Positions 31,905 to 40,855 of a DNA stretch of 63,672 bases are shown piece by piece. The notes under the pieces are model-generated. The model did no database searches. It had not been told where the DNA came from and worked only from the letters and a program-made list of their open reading frames with translations. The DNA comes from Fructobacillus sp. CRL 2054. Its GTDB lineage: Bacteria; Bacillota; Bacilli; Lactobacillales; Lactobacillaceae. The translations under genes and the position numbers were made by a program. Position 1 is the first letter of the stretch, and every line of letters starts with the position of its first letter. The stretch lies in the NCBI RefSeq assembly GCF_028764065.1, contig NZ_JACOFN010000009.1, positions 1 through 63,672 on the forward strand, given 5' to 3'.

Positions 31905-32417
31905 ATGGCTAATAAAACCTACACCCTCATGCATGAACACCTGCTTGATACAGCAGGTGACCTTCTAACTAAAATGCCTTTTTCAAAAATCACTGTGAAA
32001 CATATTTGCGAAGAAGCAGAGGTCAACCGTAATACCTTTTACCGTCATTTCGATGATAAATTTGAATTGCTAGACGTTATCGTCAAAGAAGCAATGACAA
32101 TTTTGAGCAACCAAATTGATATCGATTCTTTTCAGGATGCCCCCTTTACTACAATTAACGAATTTACCTTTCCTGACTCACTGTCCGTTTTAGATTTTCA
32201 ATTAGAAGACAAAGTCTTCGAAGAACAATTCTACAACGCAGTTTTCCGTGAGTTAACAGCGATGGCCTCTTCGTCTGACATTCTTTGGCTCTTGGGGAAC
32301 ATGCAGGTGATTCGCATCTGGAATAGCAGCCTGCCAAAGCCTTACTCCTTCCAAAAGGACTACGCGCTTTTTGATCAGATTATTCGAGAAAAGAAGTTCC
32401 CTGGTATTGATAAATAG
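31905..32417 (+). CDS. TetR-family regulator of the MMPL transporter
   Basis: 170 residues. HTH in ITVKHICEEAEVNRNTFYRHFDDKFELLDVI (about 28-58). The rest is helical ligand-binding domain with a short length typical of the TetR-like dihydroxyacetone/YhgE-type branch. Divergent to the MMPL gene with 130 bases between. Local repression is inferred from arrangement. Confidence 0.85.
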   Translation: MANKTYTLMHEHLLDTAGDLLTKMPFSKITVKHICEEAEVNRNTFYRHFDDKFELLDVIVKEAMTILSNQIDIDSFQDAPFTTINEFTFPDSLSVLDFQLEDKVFEEQFYNAVFRELTAMASSSDILWLLGNMQVIRIWNSSLPKPYSFQKDYALFDQIIREKKFPGIDK

Positions 32418-32428
32418 GTTTTCATAAC

Positions 32429-32468
32429 AAAAAGCCCACTGGTTCTTTTGAACCAGTGGACTTTTTTT
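32429..32468. terminator. Bidirectional terminator
   Basis: About 15-bp stem (AAGCCCACTGGTTC and complement with one mismatch) with T-runs on both strands. Confidence 0.85.
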
Positions 32469-32472
32469 CTTT

Positions 32473-33243
32473 TTAATGAATCAAAACCATCAAAGACATC
32501 ACCTGCACCCAGCCATTATGGAAGATGTGCATCAAGATAGAAGAGGAAAGCTTGTTGGTATAACTATAGGCATAGGCCAAACCTGTCCCAATAATCAAAT
32601 ATGGTGGCAAATCTAAAAGCGATAACCAAGTATAAGAACCTAGGTGGTAAAGACCAAAGAGCAAGCCAGAGGCAATGATTGTCACCCAAGGAGCCTTCTT
32701 CCAATTAAAGTAATGGAAGAAAAGGCCACGGAAGACAAGCTCTTCCATAATTGGGCCAAGAAAAACAATCACTAGCGAAAGCACAATGATTGAGTACCGC
32801 CCTCCAAAAGACATCATGCTGTCCAGGGCCGCCTGATTTTCCGTAGTACCTGAAGTAATTTTCGATAAGAAAAAGTTTTCAAAAACTTGCCAAGACATCA
32901 TCCCCGCTAAAGAAATAATGTAAATAGCGGCGATGTGGGCGAACTCGGATTTACTTGGCCAATCAATTCTTTTAGGTGATAAATGCTTCAAGAAACCTTT
33001 CACTGTCTCTTTGCCAGCATTCAGCGTATCCATGCCAAAGTAAATGAAAAAGCCGGATAGGAGTAGCCCGCAAAGCAACAAAATATCTCTCATTTGATCT
33101 GAGAAGTAAACCGACAACTGCAATAGTGCCATTGCCAGATACTCAAAGCAAAAGAAGCCAAACCAAGCCAGTACCTTCATAAAACTTTGAATTGTCCAAC
33201 GAACCCGACGGTGTTCTTGAAAAAAAGTGGCCAAAGCCTTCAT
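32473..33243 (-). CDS. CPBP-family intramembrane metalloprotease (Abi/CAAX type)
   Basis: 256 residues, about seven to eight membrane helices. Motifs EELVFRG (EExxxR), FGLYHLGS (FxxxH) and HIFHNGW (HxxxN) mark the CPBP glutamic/metalloprotease family. In lactobacilli such proteins process or give immunity to bacteriocins, or act in membrane protein turnover; no bacteriocin gene is adjacent. Single gene. Confidence 0.85.
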   Translation of the reverse strand: MKALATFFQEHRRVRWTIQSFMKVLAWFGFFCFEYLAMALLQLSVYFSDQMRDILLLCGLLLSGFFIYFGMDTLNAGKETVKGFLKHLSPKRIDWPSKSEFAHIAAIYIISLAGMMSWQVFENFFLSKITSGTTENQAALDSMMSFGGRYSIIVLSLVIVFLGPIMEELVFRGLFFHYFNWKKAPWVTIIASGLLFGLYHLGSYTWLSLLDLPPYLIIGTGLAYAYSYTNKLSSSILMHIFHNGWVQVMSLMVLIH

Positions 33244-33300
33244 ATTTTATTCCATCCTTATATTCTTTGATAAGAATACCATAATTAATACTTTTCAAGC

Positions 33301-33350
33301 AAAAAGTCATCGAAACGAGCTAACAAATACTCCCATTTCGATGACTTTTG
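33301..33350. terminator. Terminator of the DUF805 gene
   Basis: 14-bp stem (33302-33315 with 33336-33349) with a 20-base loop. T-run on the minus strand is short. Confidence 0.65.
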
Positions 33351-33351
33351 T

Positions 33352-33831
33352 TTATTCACTATCCGATTGACTAGCACTTGGTAATAACTTGACTAGTATG
33401 TCAGCCACAAGGAAGAGGCCGGTAACCACAACAACCCAGATGTTTGTATAGCCGTCGCTAAACTCTTCCGAAAGTAAGCCGAGTAGACCGAGCAATAAGA
33501 GTGGCTCAATCCAAAAAAGCCACATCGATACCCCAGTGTCACGATAGCGTCGAAACGATATTGTCACCATTGGAATCAAAATCGCCAAAATAAAAGCCGT
33601 TGCTAAAATCAACCAAATAATCATGGCAAAAGCTACAATTAGGTTCAATACCAAGACTTGATCCGTCATCCCCAGCAAATAGAACAAAAAGGAAGAAACG
33701 CTATAAAAAATCAGAGCCACAATAATATTCACAAAAGTCGCCAACCAGTAATCTTTGCGGCCAGTACTTTGGTTTAAATTAAAATAATGAAAGAAAAAAT
33801 TACGATAGGCTTGCATCATATTATTCACCAT
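33352..33831 (-). CDS. DUF805 membrane protein
   Basis: 159 residues (155 if the ATG at 33819 is used, which fits the family start MQAYRNFFFHYFNLNQSTGRKDYW better). Four membrane helices, RKDYW near the N-terminus and FRRYRDTGVSMWLFW in the middle are DUF805 hallmarks. Function unknown. Shine-Dalgarno AAGGG lies too close to the first ATG and far from the second, so the start is unsure. Confidence 0.82.
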   Translation of the reverse strand: MVNNMMQAYRNFFFHYFNLNQSTGRKDYWLATFVNIIVALIFYSVSSFLFYLLGMTDQVLVLNLIVAFAMIIWLILATAFILAILIPMVTISFRRYRDTGVSMWLFWIEPLLLLGLLGLLSEEFSDGYTNIWVVVVTGLFLVADILVKLLPSASQSDSE

Positions 33832-33896
33832 ACCCTTAGTACATTAATTATATCATTATTCAAAGGAAATCTTGACTGAGTCTAAATACGGATAAA

Positions 33897-33923
33897 ATAA
33901 AAAAAGAGCTTTCGCCCTTTTTT
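33897..33923 (-). terminator. Terminator of the rex-femX-HAD operon
   Basis: AAAAAGGGC GAAA GCTCTTTTT hairpin with T-run on the minus strand, directly after the HAD gene stop. Confidence 0.75.
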
Positions 33924-33924
33924 A

Positions 33925-34752
33925 TTAATCCTTTAAGGATAATTTTTCTTCAATTGTTCGCAAGACACCAGCTTCGACGTTTGTTGTAACCGCCTCTTTA
34001 TCGTGCATCTCATGCATAAAGGTTGCTGCATTAGGCATCAAATACGCTTCCTGATACTTTTCAAGCATTTCCAAGTCATTGGAATTATCCCCAAAGACCA
34101 TTACTTCTTCATCTGAAATTCCATAATAGTCTTGTAAAATTTGTAGGGCGTTCGCCTTATTGACATCACGCGGAAGAATATCAACCGATCCAAAGCCTGA
34201 ACCTGTAACATGAATCTCATGTCCAAACAAATCTTCGATATCCTGAACATAAGTCTGCACTTCTTCATGCGGCCAAATAAAGGACACACCAAGTATTTGA
34301 TCATTAATCTCAAGTAACTTTTCAACCTGCATCACATTTGGATAAAAGCGAGAAATCATATCGATTACTTCTTTCGTCGCATGATTCGAAACATAGGTTC
34401 CCTTGATACCTGAAAGAACAATTAAGTTATTAGCCGAGGGAGCATACCCACTATTCCAGCGGATGACTTTTTCAATTAAATCAGCGCTTAAATAAATGGA
34501 ATATAGATTCTTTTGAGAAGTTGCCACCACCGAACCATTTGATCCGACATAGTCAATTTGATTTAGAAGATCAGCATCAATTGGTGCAAATAACTCTTTT
34601 AAATTCTGAAGGCGTCGTCCCGAAGCAGCCACAAAGCGGATATCTCGCTCCTTCAATTGACGCAGAACCTTCTCAAAATGGGCTTGATCGTATTCATCCT
34701 CATTTACTAAGAACGTACCATCCATATCGGAAGCAATCAATTTAATTGTCAT
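33925..34752 (-). CDS. Cof-type HAD phosphatase
   Basis: 275 residues. HAD motif I DMDGTFL (residues 9-15), motif II AASGRR, a C2B cap domain, motif III Lys region, and motif IV GDNSNDLEMLE. Such enzymes dephosphorylate sugar phosphates or flavin intermediates. It follows femX by 48 bases in the rex transcript. Substrate unknown. Confidence 0.88.
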   Translation of the reverse strand: MTIKLIASDMDGTFLVNEDEYDQAHFEKVLRQLKERDIRFVAASGRRLQNLKELFAPIDADLLNQIDYVGSNGSVVATSQKNLYSIYLSADLIEKVIRWNSGYAPSANNLIVLSGIKGTYVSNHATKEVIDMISRFYPNVMQVEKLLEINDQILGVSFIWPHEEVQTYVQDIEDLFGHEIHVTGSGFGSVDILPRDVNKANALQILQDYYGISDEEVMVFGDNSNDLEMLEKYQEAYLMPNAATFMHEMHDKEAVTTNVEAGVLRTIEEKLSLKD

Positions 34753-34800
34753 AATTTCGCCTTTCTCGTCAATAATCGGGGACGGCTCAACGGCTAGTGT

Positions 34801-35844
34801 TTATTCTGCAAAACCTTCTAAATACTTGTCATAAGCTTCTTGGTCAAGAACCCAGTCCAACTCACCAATGTATTCCACATGTGGATCATGATAAGCAAAA
34901 CCATGCTTAAACTTATACAGACCATCTTCTGGTGTAAAGTCACCAACACCACCAAAGTCGTAGCGTACTTTCTTTTCAGCAAGCCCCCACTTTAACATTT
35001 CCCATTGAACCAAATATGGACCGTAATGCTTTGCATAAGAACGGTTTGAGCCTGCGTACATATACCAAATCTTATCACCATAAGAAAAGCCAATTCCAGC
35101 TGCAACAACCTGTCCATCAAAGTGGGCTAAGAAAACACGGAAAGCTGAATCATCAGCCCAGAGTTCTTGCATTCGGTAAAAGTAGTCAATTGGTCGATGG
35201 GTGATATTTTGCGCCTTTGCCATCATTTTATAAGTCTCAAAGAAGGCATCAATATCTTCCTTTGAACGTCCAGACGTGATCGTAACACCATCTTTTTTAG
35301 CACGACGAATCTGGTTTCGGTAATCACTCTTAAAGTGGTGCATCAATTCTTCTTCGTTTGTAATCACTGAAGCGCCTTCACCACGACCATCATAAAAGAG
35401 TTCTACGTTGCGACGTGGTTGGATGTTCCCATGCATATAGGTAACATCCACGTTGCGAGTTACAAAACCGGCTGCTTGATATGCCGCATCAAGATTCTTA
35501 TCATAAAGAACTTCTGGATCCATTCGAAGGAGAAAGACATTGTCAGGCAAGTTATCCAAAGCTTCTTGAACAAGAGACTTCACTAGTTCAACATCCTGAA
35601 TGTTGGCGACTGGTCCCTTAGGACAGTATGCCAACAGCTTACCAGGGACAGCCTCAATGGTTAAAACAGCCATAGCAGCCGTAATCTCGCCGGAATCATT
35701 TGTACGATAAATATAAACATGACCCCAGTTTGCTTTCAACTCACCCCATTTGGGGTCTTGAGTCACTTGACCGCCATCCTGTTCACGGACGAAGGTCTGA
35801 AATTTTTCAACTTGTTTGCTATCGTTTAAATCAAGTACTGCCAT
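34801..35844 (-). CDS. femX: FemX-type aminoacyltransferase (peptidoglycan interpeptide bridge)
   Basis: 347 residues with two GNAT-like subdomains of the FemABX family; QDPKWGELKANWG, LLAYCPKGPV, KSDYRNQIRRAKKDGV, and the C-terminal YDFGGVGDFTPEDGLYKFKHGF are characteristic and resemble Weissella viridescens FemX, which transfers Ala from Ala-tRNA to UDP-MurNAc-pentapeptide. No tRNA-binding coiled-coil insert is present, as in FemX. Starts 6 bases after rex, so translation is coupled. Confidence 0.9.
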   Translation of the reverse strand: MAVLDLNDSKQVEKFQTFVREQDGGQVTQDPKWGELKANWGHVYIYRTNDSGEITAAMAVLTIEAVPGKLLAYCPKGPVANIQDVELVKSLVQEALDNLPDNVFLLRMDPEVLYDKNLDAAYQAAGFVTRNVDVTYMHGNIQPRRNVELFYDGRGEGASVITNEEELMHHFKSDYRNQIRRAKKDGVTITSGRSKEDIDAFFETYKMMAKAQNITHRPIDYFYRMQELWADDSAFRVFLAHFDGQVVAAGIGFSYGDKIWYMYAGSNRSYAKHYGPYLVQWEMLKWGLAEKKVRYDFGGVGDFTPEDGLYKFKHGFAYHDPHVEYIGELDWVLDQEAYDKYLEGFAE

Positions 35845-35850
35845 CGTTGA

Positions 35851-36498
35851 TTATTTCCCCGTTGTAATAGATGCATAGTTTTGAATGAAGTAGACCAAAG
35901 TCTGCAATTCATTAGTCAAGTCAACGTTTTGAACACGAACACCATCTGGTACTGAAACACGAAGTGGCGTAAAGTTCATAATACCCTTGATACCCGCTGA
36001 AACTAGGCGATCAGTGATTTCTTGGGCCTCTTCTTGTGGAACAGTCAAAATAGCAATGTTAATCCGTTGTGCTTTAATTTGTTCTTCCAATTCAGACATG
36101 TCATAAATTGGCACACCTGACAAAATCTTGCCACGATGCTCATTAATATCAAAAGCAGCCGCAATTCGCATGTTCGAAGATTGGTGGAAATTAAAGTTCA
36201 AGAGTGCGTGACCCAAGTGGCCGACACCAATCAAGGCGACGTTAATCAATGAGCTTTGATCCAAAACCTTTGCAAAGAATGACAGCAAAGCCTTCACATC
36301 ATAGCCATATCCACGCTTACCCAAGGCACCAAAGTATGAAAAGTCACGACGAATGGTCGCAGCATCAAACTTTGTTGCTTCCGCTAACTCAGCAGATGAG
36401 ATTCGGTTAGTCCCTGCATCTTCCAAAAATGTTAAATAACGATAGTAAATCGGCAACCGTTTAGCGGTTGCACGAGGAATTCGCGCTTGCTCATTCAT
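35851..36498 (-). CDS. rex: Redox-sensing repressor Rex
   Basis: 215 residues. N-terminal winged helix ([42 protein letters not shown]) and a Rossmann domain with [12 protein letters not shown] that reads NADH/NAD+. Rex represses fermentation and anaerobic genes until NADH rises. First gene in an operon with femX and a HAD phosphatase; the upstream region contains several TTGTGA half-sites, suggesting self-control. Confidence 0.94.
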   Translation of the reverse strand: MNEQARIPRATAKRLPIYYRYLTFLEDAGTNRISSAELAEATKFDAATIRRDFSYFGALGKRGYGYDVKALLSFFAKVLDQSSLINVALIGVGHLGHALLNFNFHQSSNMRIAAAFDINEHRGKILSGVPIYDMSELEEQIKAQRINIAILTVPQEEAQEITDRLVSAGIKGIMNFTPLRVSVPDGVRVQNVDLTNELQTLVYFIQNYASITTGK

Positions 36499-36517
36499 AA
36501 TTTCTTCTCCATCAGTT

Positions 36518-36632
36518 CTTTGTGAAAATTATTTTATTTGTGAAAAATATTATTTAAATTATAGCATAATACAAGACAACTCGAAATAGCTTTGATGATT
36601 TTTCACAATCATTTTATCACATTATCGTGAAA
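36518..36632 (-). promoter_or_regulatory. Cluster of Rex-like half-sites upstream of rex
   Basis: TTGTGAAAA at 36520 and 36538 (plus orientation), TTTTCACAA near 36600-36608, and TCACATTATCGTGA at 36617-36630. These resemble halves of the Rex operator TTGTGAAW4TTCACAA but not one perfect site. The intergenic region is 194 bases and very A/T-rich. Confidence 0.45.
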
Positions 36633-36663
36633 TATTTATTAAATGGATACTAAAAAAACGGAA

Positions 36664-36689
36664 GAAAAAAACAGGCATCCGCCCGTTTA
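36664..36689 (-). terminator. Terminator of the tsaB-rimI-tsaD operon
   Basis: AAACGGGC/GCCTGTTT stem (one G-T pair), T-run on the minus strand, just after tsaD. Confidence 0.75.
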
Positions 36690-36692
36690 CCA

Positions 36693-37712
36693 CTATTTTT
36701 CTTCTCGCAATGGGAAATCAAGACCTGGATGTGTGTTCAAATCCAAATCGGCAAAAATACCATCCTTATAATTCCAATAGCCTGCCGCGCCAATCATGGC
36801 TGCGTTATCACCAGTGTATTGCTTAGGCACAGGAATAAAGTCCGTTTCAGGAAATTCCTGAATCAAATCAGTCAAAGCTGCACGTAAGCCAGAGTTGGCA
36901 GCAACACCACCAGCAAGCACCAAGGACTTTACAGGAAAATCCGTCAGTGCTCGACGTGTACGCTCAATCAAAGCCTTAATCACAGCTGCTTGGAAGGAAG
37001 CAGCCAAGTCTGCCTTATCAATCTCTTCTCCGCGCTGCTCCGCGTTATGAACCTGATTAATCACCGCGGACTTCAACCCTGAGAATGAAAAGTCATAGCC
37101 AGCCTCATGGGCCATTGCCTGTGGGAAGTCGATGGTTACCTTACCTTGCGCAGCCAATTCATCAATTGCCTTACCTGCTGGGTAATTCACTCCCATCAGG
37201 CGACCGACTTTATCATAGGATTCCCCTGCCGCATCATCGTAGGTTTCGCCCAAGATTTCAAAGGAATTCTCCTCCGTCATCAGAACCAACTCGGTGTGCC
37301 CACCGGAAACCATAAGGGCAATGGCTGGGTATTCAATCGGCTTATTGAAGTTTGCTGCGGCAATGTGCCCAGCTAAATGGTTAACCGGGATAATTGGTAG
37401 ATTGTGAGCCATCGCAAAAGTCTTCGCCCCCATCAACCCAACCAAAAGTGAGCCAACTAGGCCTGGCCCGTAGGTAACGGCCACACCGTCAATGTCTTCC
37501 GGTTTTAACCCAGATTCGTCCATTGCGATGTCCAAAGTCTTCGTAATCCACTCCAAGTGGTGCCTTGAAGCAACCTCCGGAACAATCCCTCCAAACCGTT
37601 GATGGGAGTTAATTTGTGTGGCGACCGCGTTGGACAACACTTCCTTGCCGTCTTTTACAACAGCAACGGAAGTTTCGTCCGCGCTCGATTCAAATGCAAT
37701 CAATGTTGTCAT
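36693..37712 (-). CDS. tsaD: tRNA t6A37 threonylcarbamoyltransferase TsaD
   Basis: 339 residues of the Kae1/TsaD ASKHA fold: [14 protein letters not shown] at the N-terminus, metal-binding [21 protein letters not shown] and [21 protein letters not shown] loops, and a C-terminal GDNAAMIG. It transfers the threonylcarbamoyl group to A37 of ANN-decoding tRNAs together with TsaB (here) and TsaE (not in this window). Overlaps the upstream acetyltransferase by 4 bases (ATGA). Confidence 0.96.
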   Translation of the reverse strand: MTTLIAFESSADETSVAVVKDGKEVLSNAVATQINSHQRFGGIVPEVASRHHLEWITKTLDIAMDESGLKPEDIDGVAVTYGPGLVGSLLVGLMGAKTFAMAHNLPIIPVNHLAGHIAAANFNKPIEYPAIALMVSGGHTELVLMTEENSFEILGETYDDAAGESYDKVGRLMGVNYPAGKAIDELAAQGKVTIDFPQAMAHEAGYDFSFSGLKSAVINQVHNAEQRGEEIDKADLAASFQAAVIKALIERTRRALTDFPVKSLVLAGGVAANSGLRAALTDLIQEFPETDFIPVPKQYTGDNAAMIGAAGYWNYKDGIFADLDLNTHPGLDFPLREEK

Positions 37713-38125
37713 GGCTTTTTCTCCATTAAAATGGCGGTCTGACCGTCTTGGTAATAATTCGGGCGTTCATGGTACTGCTGAAAGCCCATCTTCTCATAAA
37801 TGTGCCTGGCGGCTAAGTTCCCCTCCGCTACTTCCAAAAACAAGTGGCTATCAGCGTACTCCTGCAAAAATGTATTGAAAAGTACCTGGCCAATTCCTTG
37901 GCCCTGCCTATCCTCTACCACCGCCAAATCATAAATCTCAATCTCGTCTAGTACCTGACTAAAGGATATGAAGGCATCCTCAGCTTCGTCAATTAAATAA
38001 CTTACTCGACCAGCCGATAATTGCTGAGCAATTAAATCGTGCGGCAAGGGATTATGCTTACCAAATGCTGACTCGGCAATCCCAGCAATCGTTTCAAGGT
38101 CTTCATTTGTTGCTGCTCTATGCAT
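37709..38125 (-). CDS. GNAT acetyltransferase, second RimI-like protein
   Basis: 138 residues. GNAT motifs: [21 protein letters not shown] (acetyl-CoA loop Q/RxxGxG/A) and [29 protein letters not shown]. The latter matches the RimI C-terminal pattern. Start at 38125 chosen because the GATG of ATGCAT overlaps the end of the preceding rimI by 8 bases; longer frames begin inside rimI. It forms a tandem pair with the RimI at 38118. The target may be ribosomal protein S18 or another N-terminus; unproven. Confidence 0.8.
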   Translation of the reverse strand: MHRAATNEDLETIAGIAESAFGKHNPLPHDLIAQQLSAGRVSYLIDEAEDAFISFSQVLDEIEIYDLAVVEDRQGQGIGQVLFNTFLQEYADSHLFLEVAEGNLAARHIYEKMGFQQYHERPNYYQDGQTAILMEKKP

Positions 38126-38675
38126 CGAGGTAATCCACCATTGAAATCGCGTCTTCCTTATTATCGATGTAGTAATTCTCAATAACGTCCTCAACAACAA
38201 AGCCAAGTCGATCATAGAGTGCTAAGGCCCCAGTGTTCGAACGACGAGCCTCCAAAGAAAGCTTTGGCAAGTTAATCTCCCAAGCCACCGCCTTTGCCGT
38301 ATTAATCAAATAGGAGCCAACCTGACGGCCCTGCCAAACTGGCAAAACCGCAATGTTAGCAATATGCAGATCGGGCACTTGTTCCCGCCGCACTAGCGCA
38401 ATAAAGGCCACAACCTGATCACGCTTCGATGCCACTAAGTAGAGGCGGTCCTTTTCCTGCTTTAGTTCATGGTAAAAGTCTCGCGACACCCAGGGAGCAT
38501 AGCCGTTATAAACTGCCTCTTGGATTGCCACCAACCCTGGAATATCAGCAACCGTCGCCAGACGCAAAGTCAACACATCCCCATCGGCCGCCTCAAAGCG
38601 TTCCGTTGGAAAGTCAATTAACGTCTGCGCGACAGGCTTTTCTTTTTTCTTCTTTTTCCTAAACTTCAAAAACAT
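38118..38675 (-). CDS. rimI: Ribosomal-protein-alanine N-acetyltransferase RimI-like
   Basis: 185 residues; a basic N-terminal segment (MFLKFRKKKKKEK) precedes the GNAT domain. Acetyl-CoA loop VWQGRQVGSYLI, and LSLEARRSNTGALALYDRLGFVVEDVIENYY, the best RimI-type signature. In family knowledge RimI acetylates Ala1 of S18. It lies between tsaB and tsaD, the usual place of rimI in Firmicutes. Overlaps tsaB by 17 bases and the next GNAT by 8. Confidence 0.87.
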   Translation of the reverse strand: MFLKFRKKKKKEKPVAQTLIDFPTERFEAADGDVLTLRLATVADIPGLVAIQEAVYNGYAPWVSRDFYHELKQEKDRLYLVASKRDQVVAFIALVRREQVPDLHIANIAVLPVWQGRQVGSYLINTAKAVAWEINLPKLSLEARRSNTGALALYDRLGFVVEDVIENYYIDNKEDAISMVDYLDA

Positions 38676-39384
38676 AGGGCTTGTCCAGTGGCTGTCCTTG
38701 GTGGGCTTTCTCCCAGTTCAATTCAGCCTGTGTCTTACGCAAGTAAGCAGGGGTTAAGTTCGCAACATCTTCGACGGGCTTAGCTGTTTTAGCTAAATCA
38801 ACTAAACCGGTTCCATCAGGAAGTGAGTCCTCTTCCGATAAGATGGTTAATGGCATCCGACCAAGTTCTTCTTCAATCATCTCTTCGAAATGACTGCCAT
38901 CCCCAACGACAACAACGGGTTCGTTCATTTGAGCAATCAAATGCAAAACCTCATCGATTGGATAGTGACCATCTTCCAAGACGGTTTTATCGTCAATATA
39001 GGCACCAGCAAAAACGTTGTCGTTACGGGCGTCAAAGAGTGCCAACACGATTTTCTTTTGATTCCCCTGCAGCTGAATCTGACGAGCAATGGCCTTCAAT
39101 GAAGAAATGGCTAACAAAGGCTTCTTCAAAGTGTCAGAAAGGACTTTGCCGACCGTCAAACCAATGCGAAGGCCAGTGAAGGAGCCCGGCCCCTTGGCAA
39201 CGGCAATCTGGTCTAAATCGTTTAGCGTCCAACCTTCGTCCTTCATCAAATCCTTGACCGCTGGCAGTAAATCAATCGAGTGGTTCTTTGGTTTATTCGT
39301 TACAAAAGAGCCGAGAATCTCCCCGTTTTCAGCTAATGCCACCAAAAGTGGTTGATTACTTGTATCAATTGCTAAAACTTTCAT
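38659..39384 (-). CDS. tsaB: t6A synthesis protein TsaB
   Basis: 241 residues. N-terminal MKVLAIDTSNQPLLVAL, and AVAKGPGSFTGLRIGLTVGKVLS, are the TsaB hallmarks (degenerate TsaD paralogue lacking metal ligands). TsaB scaffolds TsaD. The ATG at 39384 has GGAGG 6-7 bases upstream and is preferred to an upstream in-frame ATG. First gene of tsaB-rimI-GNAT-tsaD. Confidence 0.95.
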   Translation of the reverse strand: MKVLAIDTSNQPLLVALAENGEILGSFVTNKPKNHSIDLLPAVKDLMKDEGWTLNDLDQIAVAKGPGSFTGLRIGLTVGKVLSDTLKKPLLAISSLKAIARQIQLQGNQKKIVLALFDARNDNVFAGAYIDDKTVLEDGHYPIDEVLHLIAQMNEPVVVVGDGSHFEEMIEEELGRMPLTILSEEDSLPDGTGLVDLAKTAKPVEDVANLTPAYLRKTQAELNWEKAHQGQPLDKPYVFEV

Positions 39385-39446
39385 AGGGCCCTCCAAAAGC
39401 ACTTTTCTACTCTCTTTATTTTACTAGAGTAAAACTTCTTTTCAAA

Positions 39447-39471
39447 TAAAAAAACCGCTCTTCGCGGTTTT
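39447..39471 (-). terminator. Terminator of ptsH
   Basis: AAAACCGCG/CGGTTTT-type stem with T7 on the minus strand, shortly after the ptsH stop. Confidence 0.75.
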
Positions 39472-39499
39472 AATGACCAAGAGGTCAACTTAAACAAAA

Positions 39500-39769
39500 T
39501 TACTTTGCCAAGCCTTCGTTACGCATCACAGCTGATACGGCTTCGATTGCTTCCTTAGCATCATCACCATCGGCCTTGATCGTTACGTCTGCGCCATGGC
39601 CAACACCGAGTGACATAACACCCATGATGGACTTCAAGTTAACTTCCTTGCCTTGGTATGACAAAGTCACTTCAGATGAAAACTTTGAAGCAGTTTGTAC
39701 CAACAAGGTTGCTGGACGTGCGTGGATACCTGTTTCTGAAATGATGTTAAATTCTTTTGTTTCTGCCAT
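39500..39769 (-). CDS. ptsH: Phosphocarrier protein HPr
   Basis: 89 residues. Active-site His in TGIHARPAT (residue about 16) and the regulatory serine in [10 protein letters not shown] (about residue 47), both intact, so it can be phosphorylated by EI and by HPrK and act with CcpA. A terminator follows and no ptsI gene is adjacent, unlike the usual ptsHI operon. A cre-like box lies in its promoter. Confidence 0.95.
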   Translation of the reverse strand: MAETKEFNIISETGIHARPATLLVQTASKFSSEVTLSYQGKEVNLKSIMGVMSLGVGHGADVTIKADGDDAKEAIEAVSAVMRNEGLAK

Positions 39770-39809
39770 GTTTCTTTCTCCTTTTGGAAAAGTCTTATTT
39801 CACAATTTA

Positions 39810-39838
39810 AGTTTATCAAAGCGCTTACAAAATAGCAA
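39810..39838 (-). promoter_or_regulatory. ptsH promoter with a cre box in the spacer
   Basis: Minus strand TTGCTA (39833-39838), 17-base spacer, TAAACT (39810-39815). The spacer contains TGTAAGCGCTTTGA (39816-39829), close to the CcpA cre consensus TGWAANCGNTNWCA. Bound CcpA would block RNA polymerase. Confidence 0.65.
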
Positions 39839-39840
39839 GA

Positions 39841-40848
39841 TTAATCGCTCTCAGGCCCTTGAAAAAGCCGTCCACCCGATGCTTTTGCCAATCGATTATT
39901 GTATGCCTTACCGAGACCGATTTCTGGCATCGACTCAACGTAAATTTTTTCAATTACGGGTACGTCGTCAAAGAATCGTAAACCAGCAAACAGATTTTCA
40001 GATGCTTGATTTAAATTCTCACCCAAGGACCAGGATGGCTGCTCTGCATTCTTTAATTGTTTTAAGAGCGCTTCGTCAGCCATAACCGCATCATTTGCAC
40101 CAAGCTTTTCTTGTAAATCATCCCAGTCGAGTGGGTCAAAGACGTAAACGTCTTTATCCGGTGCATAGTGTCGGTATTTCATACCCGGTGCCTTGGGCGC
40201 TTGGTCATCAGCAATGGACTTGGTGCTTGTTGCATCAACCACTTCCACTCCGAGTACCTTTTGCAATTCTTCCTGCGTTACCGCTCCAGTACGCAAAATC
40301 GTTGGTTGCTTAGCCGTTAAATCAATCACCGTTGATTCAACTCCCACTTGTGTTGGCCCATCATCAACAATTCCGGCAATCTTACCGGCCATATCGTGCT
40401 TGACATGGGCAGCCGTCGTTGGTGAAGGCTTACCAGATGTATTCGCTGATGGACCAACGATTGGGAAGCCCGCCTGACGAATTAGAGCACGGGTCACCTC
40501 GTTTTCAGGCATTCGGATGGCTGCTGTTTGCAGACCTCCCGTGACGAGCATGGAAACCATCCCCTCTTTAATTGGCAGAATCATGGTTAATGACCCTGGC
40601 CAAAAGGCGGCCATTAATTGGTTAGCCTGGCCCGTAATCTGGACGTATGGCGCAATCTGCTCGACATCCCCAACTGTCATAATTAAGGGGTTATCCGCCG
40701 GGCGGCCCTTAGCGGCAAAGACTTTTCCAACCGCTTCGTCATTGGTTGCATCAGCTCCCAATCCGTAAACTGTTTCTGTTGGAAAGGCCACCACTTCACC
40801 AGCCTGCAAAAGTCGCGCTGCTTCGGCAATGTCTTGTTCTGTGTTCAT
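39841..40848 (-). CDS. tsaC: Threonylcarbamoyl-AMP synthase TsaC (Sua5 type)
   Basis: About 335 residues: an N-terminal YrdC domain (LLQAGEVVAFPTETVYGLGADATN, KGRPADNPL, VGPSANTSGKPSPT) and a C-terminal Sua5 domain (from about residue 215), so it is the long Sua5 form. Makes threonylcarbamoyl-AMP from Thr, bicarbonate and ATP, the first step of t6A. Start unsure: ATG at 40848 fits the family; an ATG at 40866 (overlapping the prmC stop) is possible. No good Shine-Dalgarno for either, so coupling to prmC is likely. Confidence 0.92.
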   Translation of the reverse strand: MNTEQDIAEAARLLQAGEVVAFPTETVYGLGADATNDEAVGKVFAAKGRPADNPLIMTVGDVEQIAPYVQITGQANQLMAAFWPGSLTMILPIKEGMVSMLVTGGLQTAAIRMPENEVTRALIRQAGFPIVGPSANTSGKPSPTTAAHVKHDMAGKIAGIVDDGPTQVGVESTVIDLTAKQPTILRTGAVTQEELQKVLGVEVVDATSTKSIADDQAPKAPGMKYRHYAPDKDVYVFDPLDWDDLQEKLGANDAVMADEALLKQLKNAEQPSWSLGENLNQASENLFAGLRFFDDVPVIEKIYVESMPEIGLGKAYNNRLAKASGGRLFQGPESD

Positions 40849-40855
40849 TAAATAA

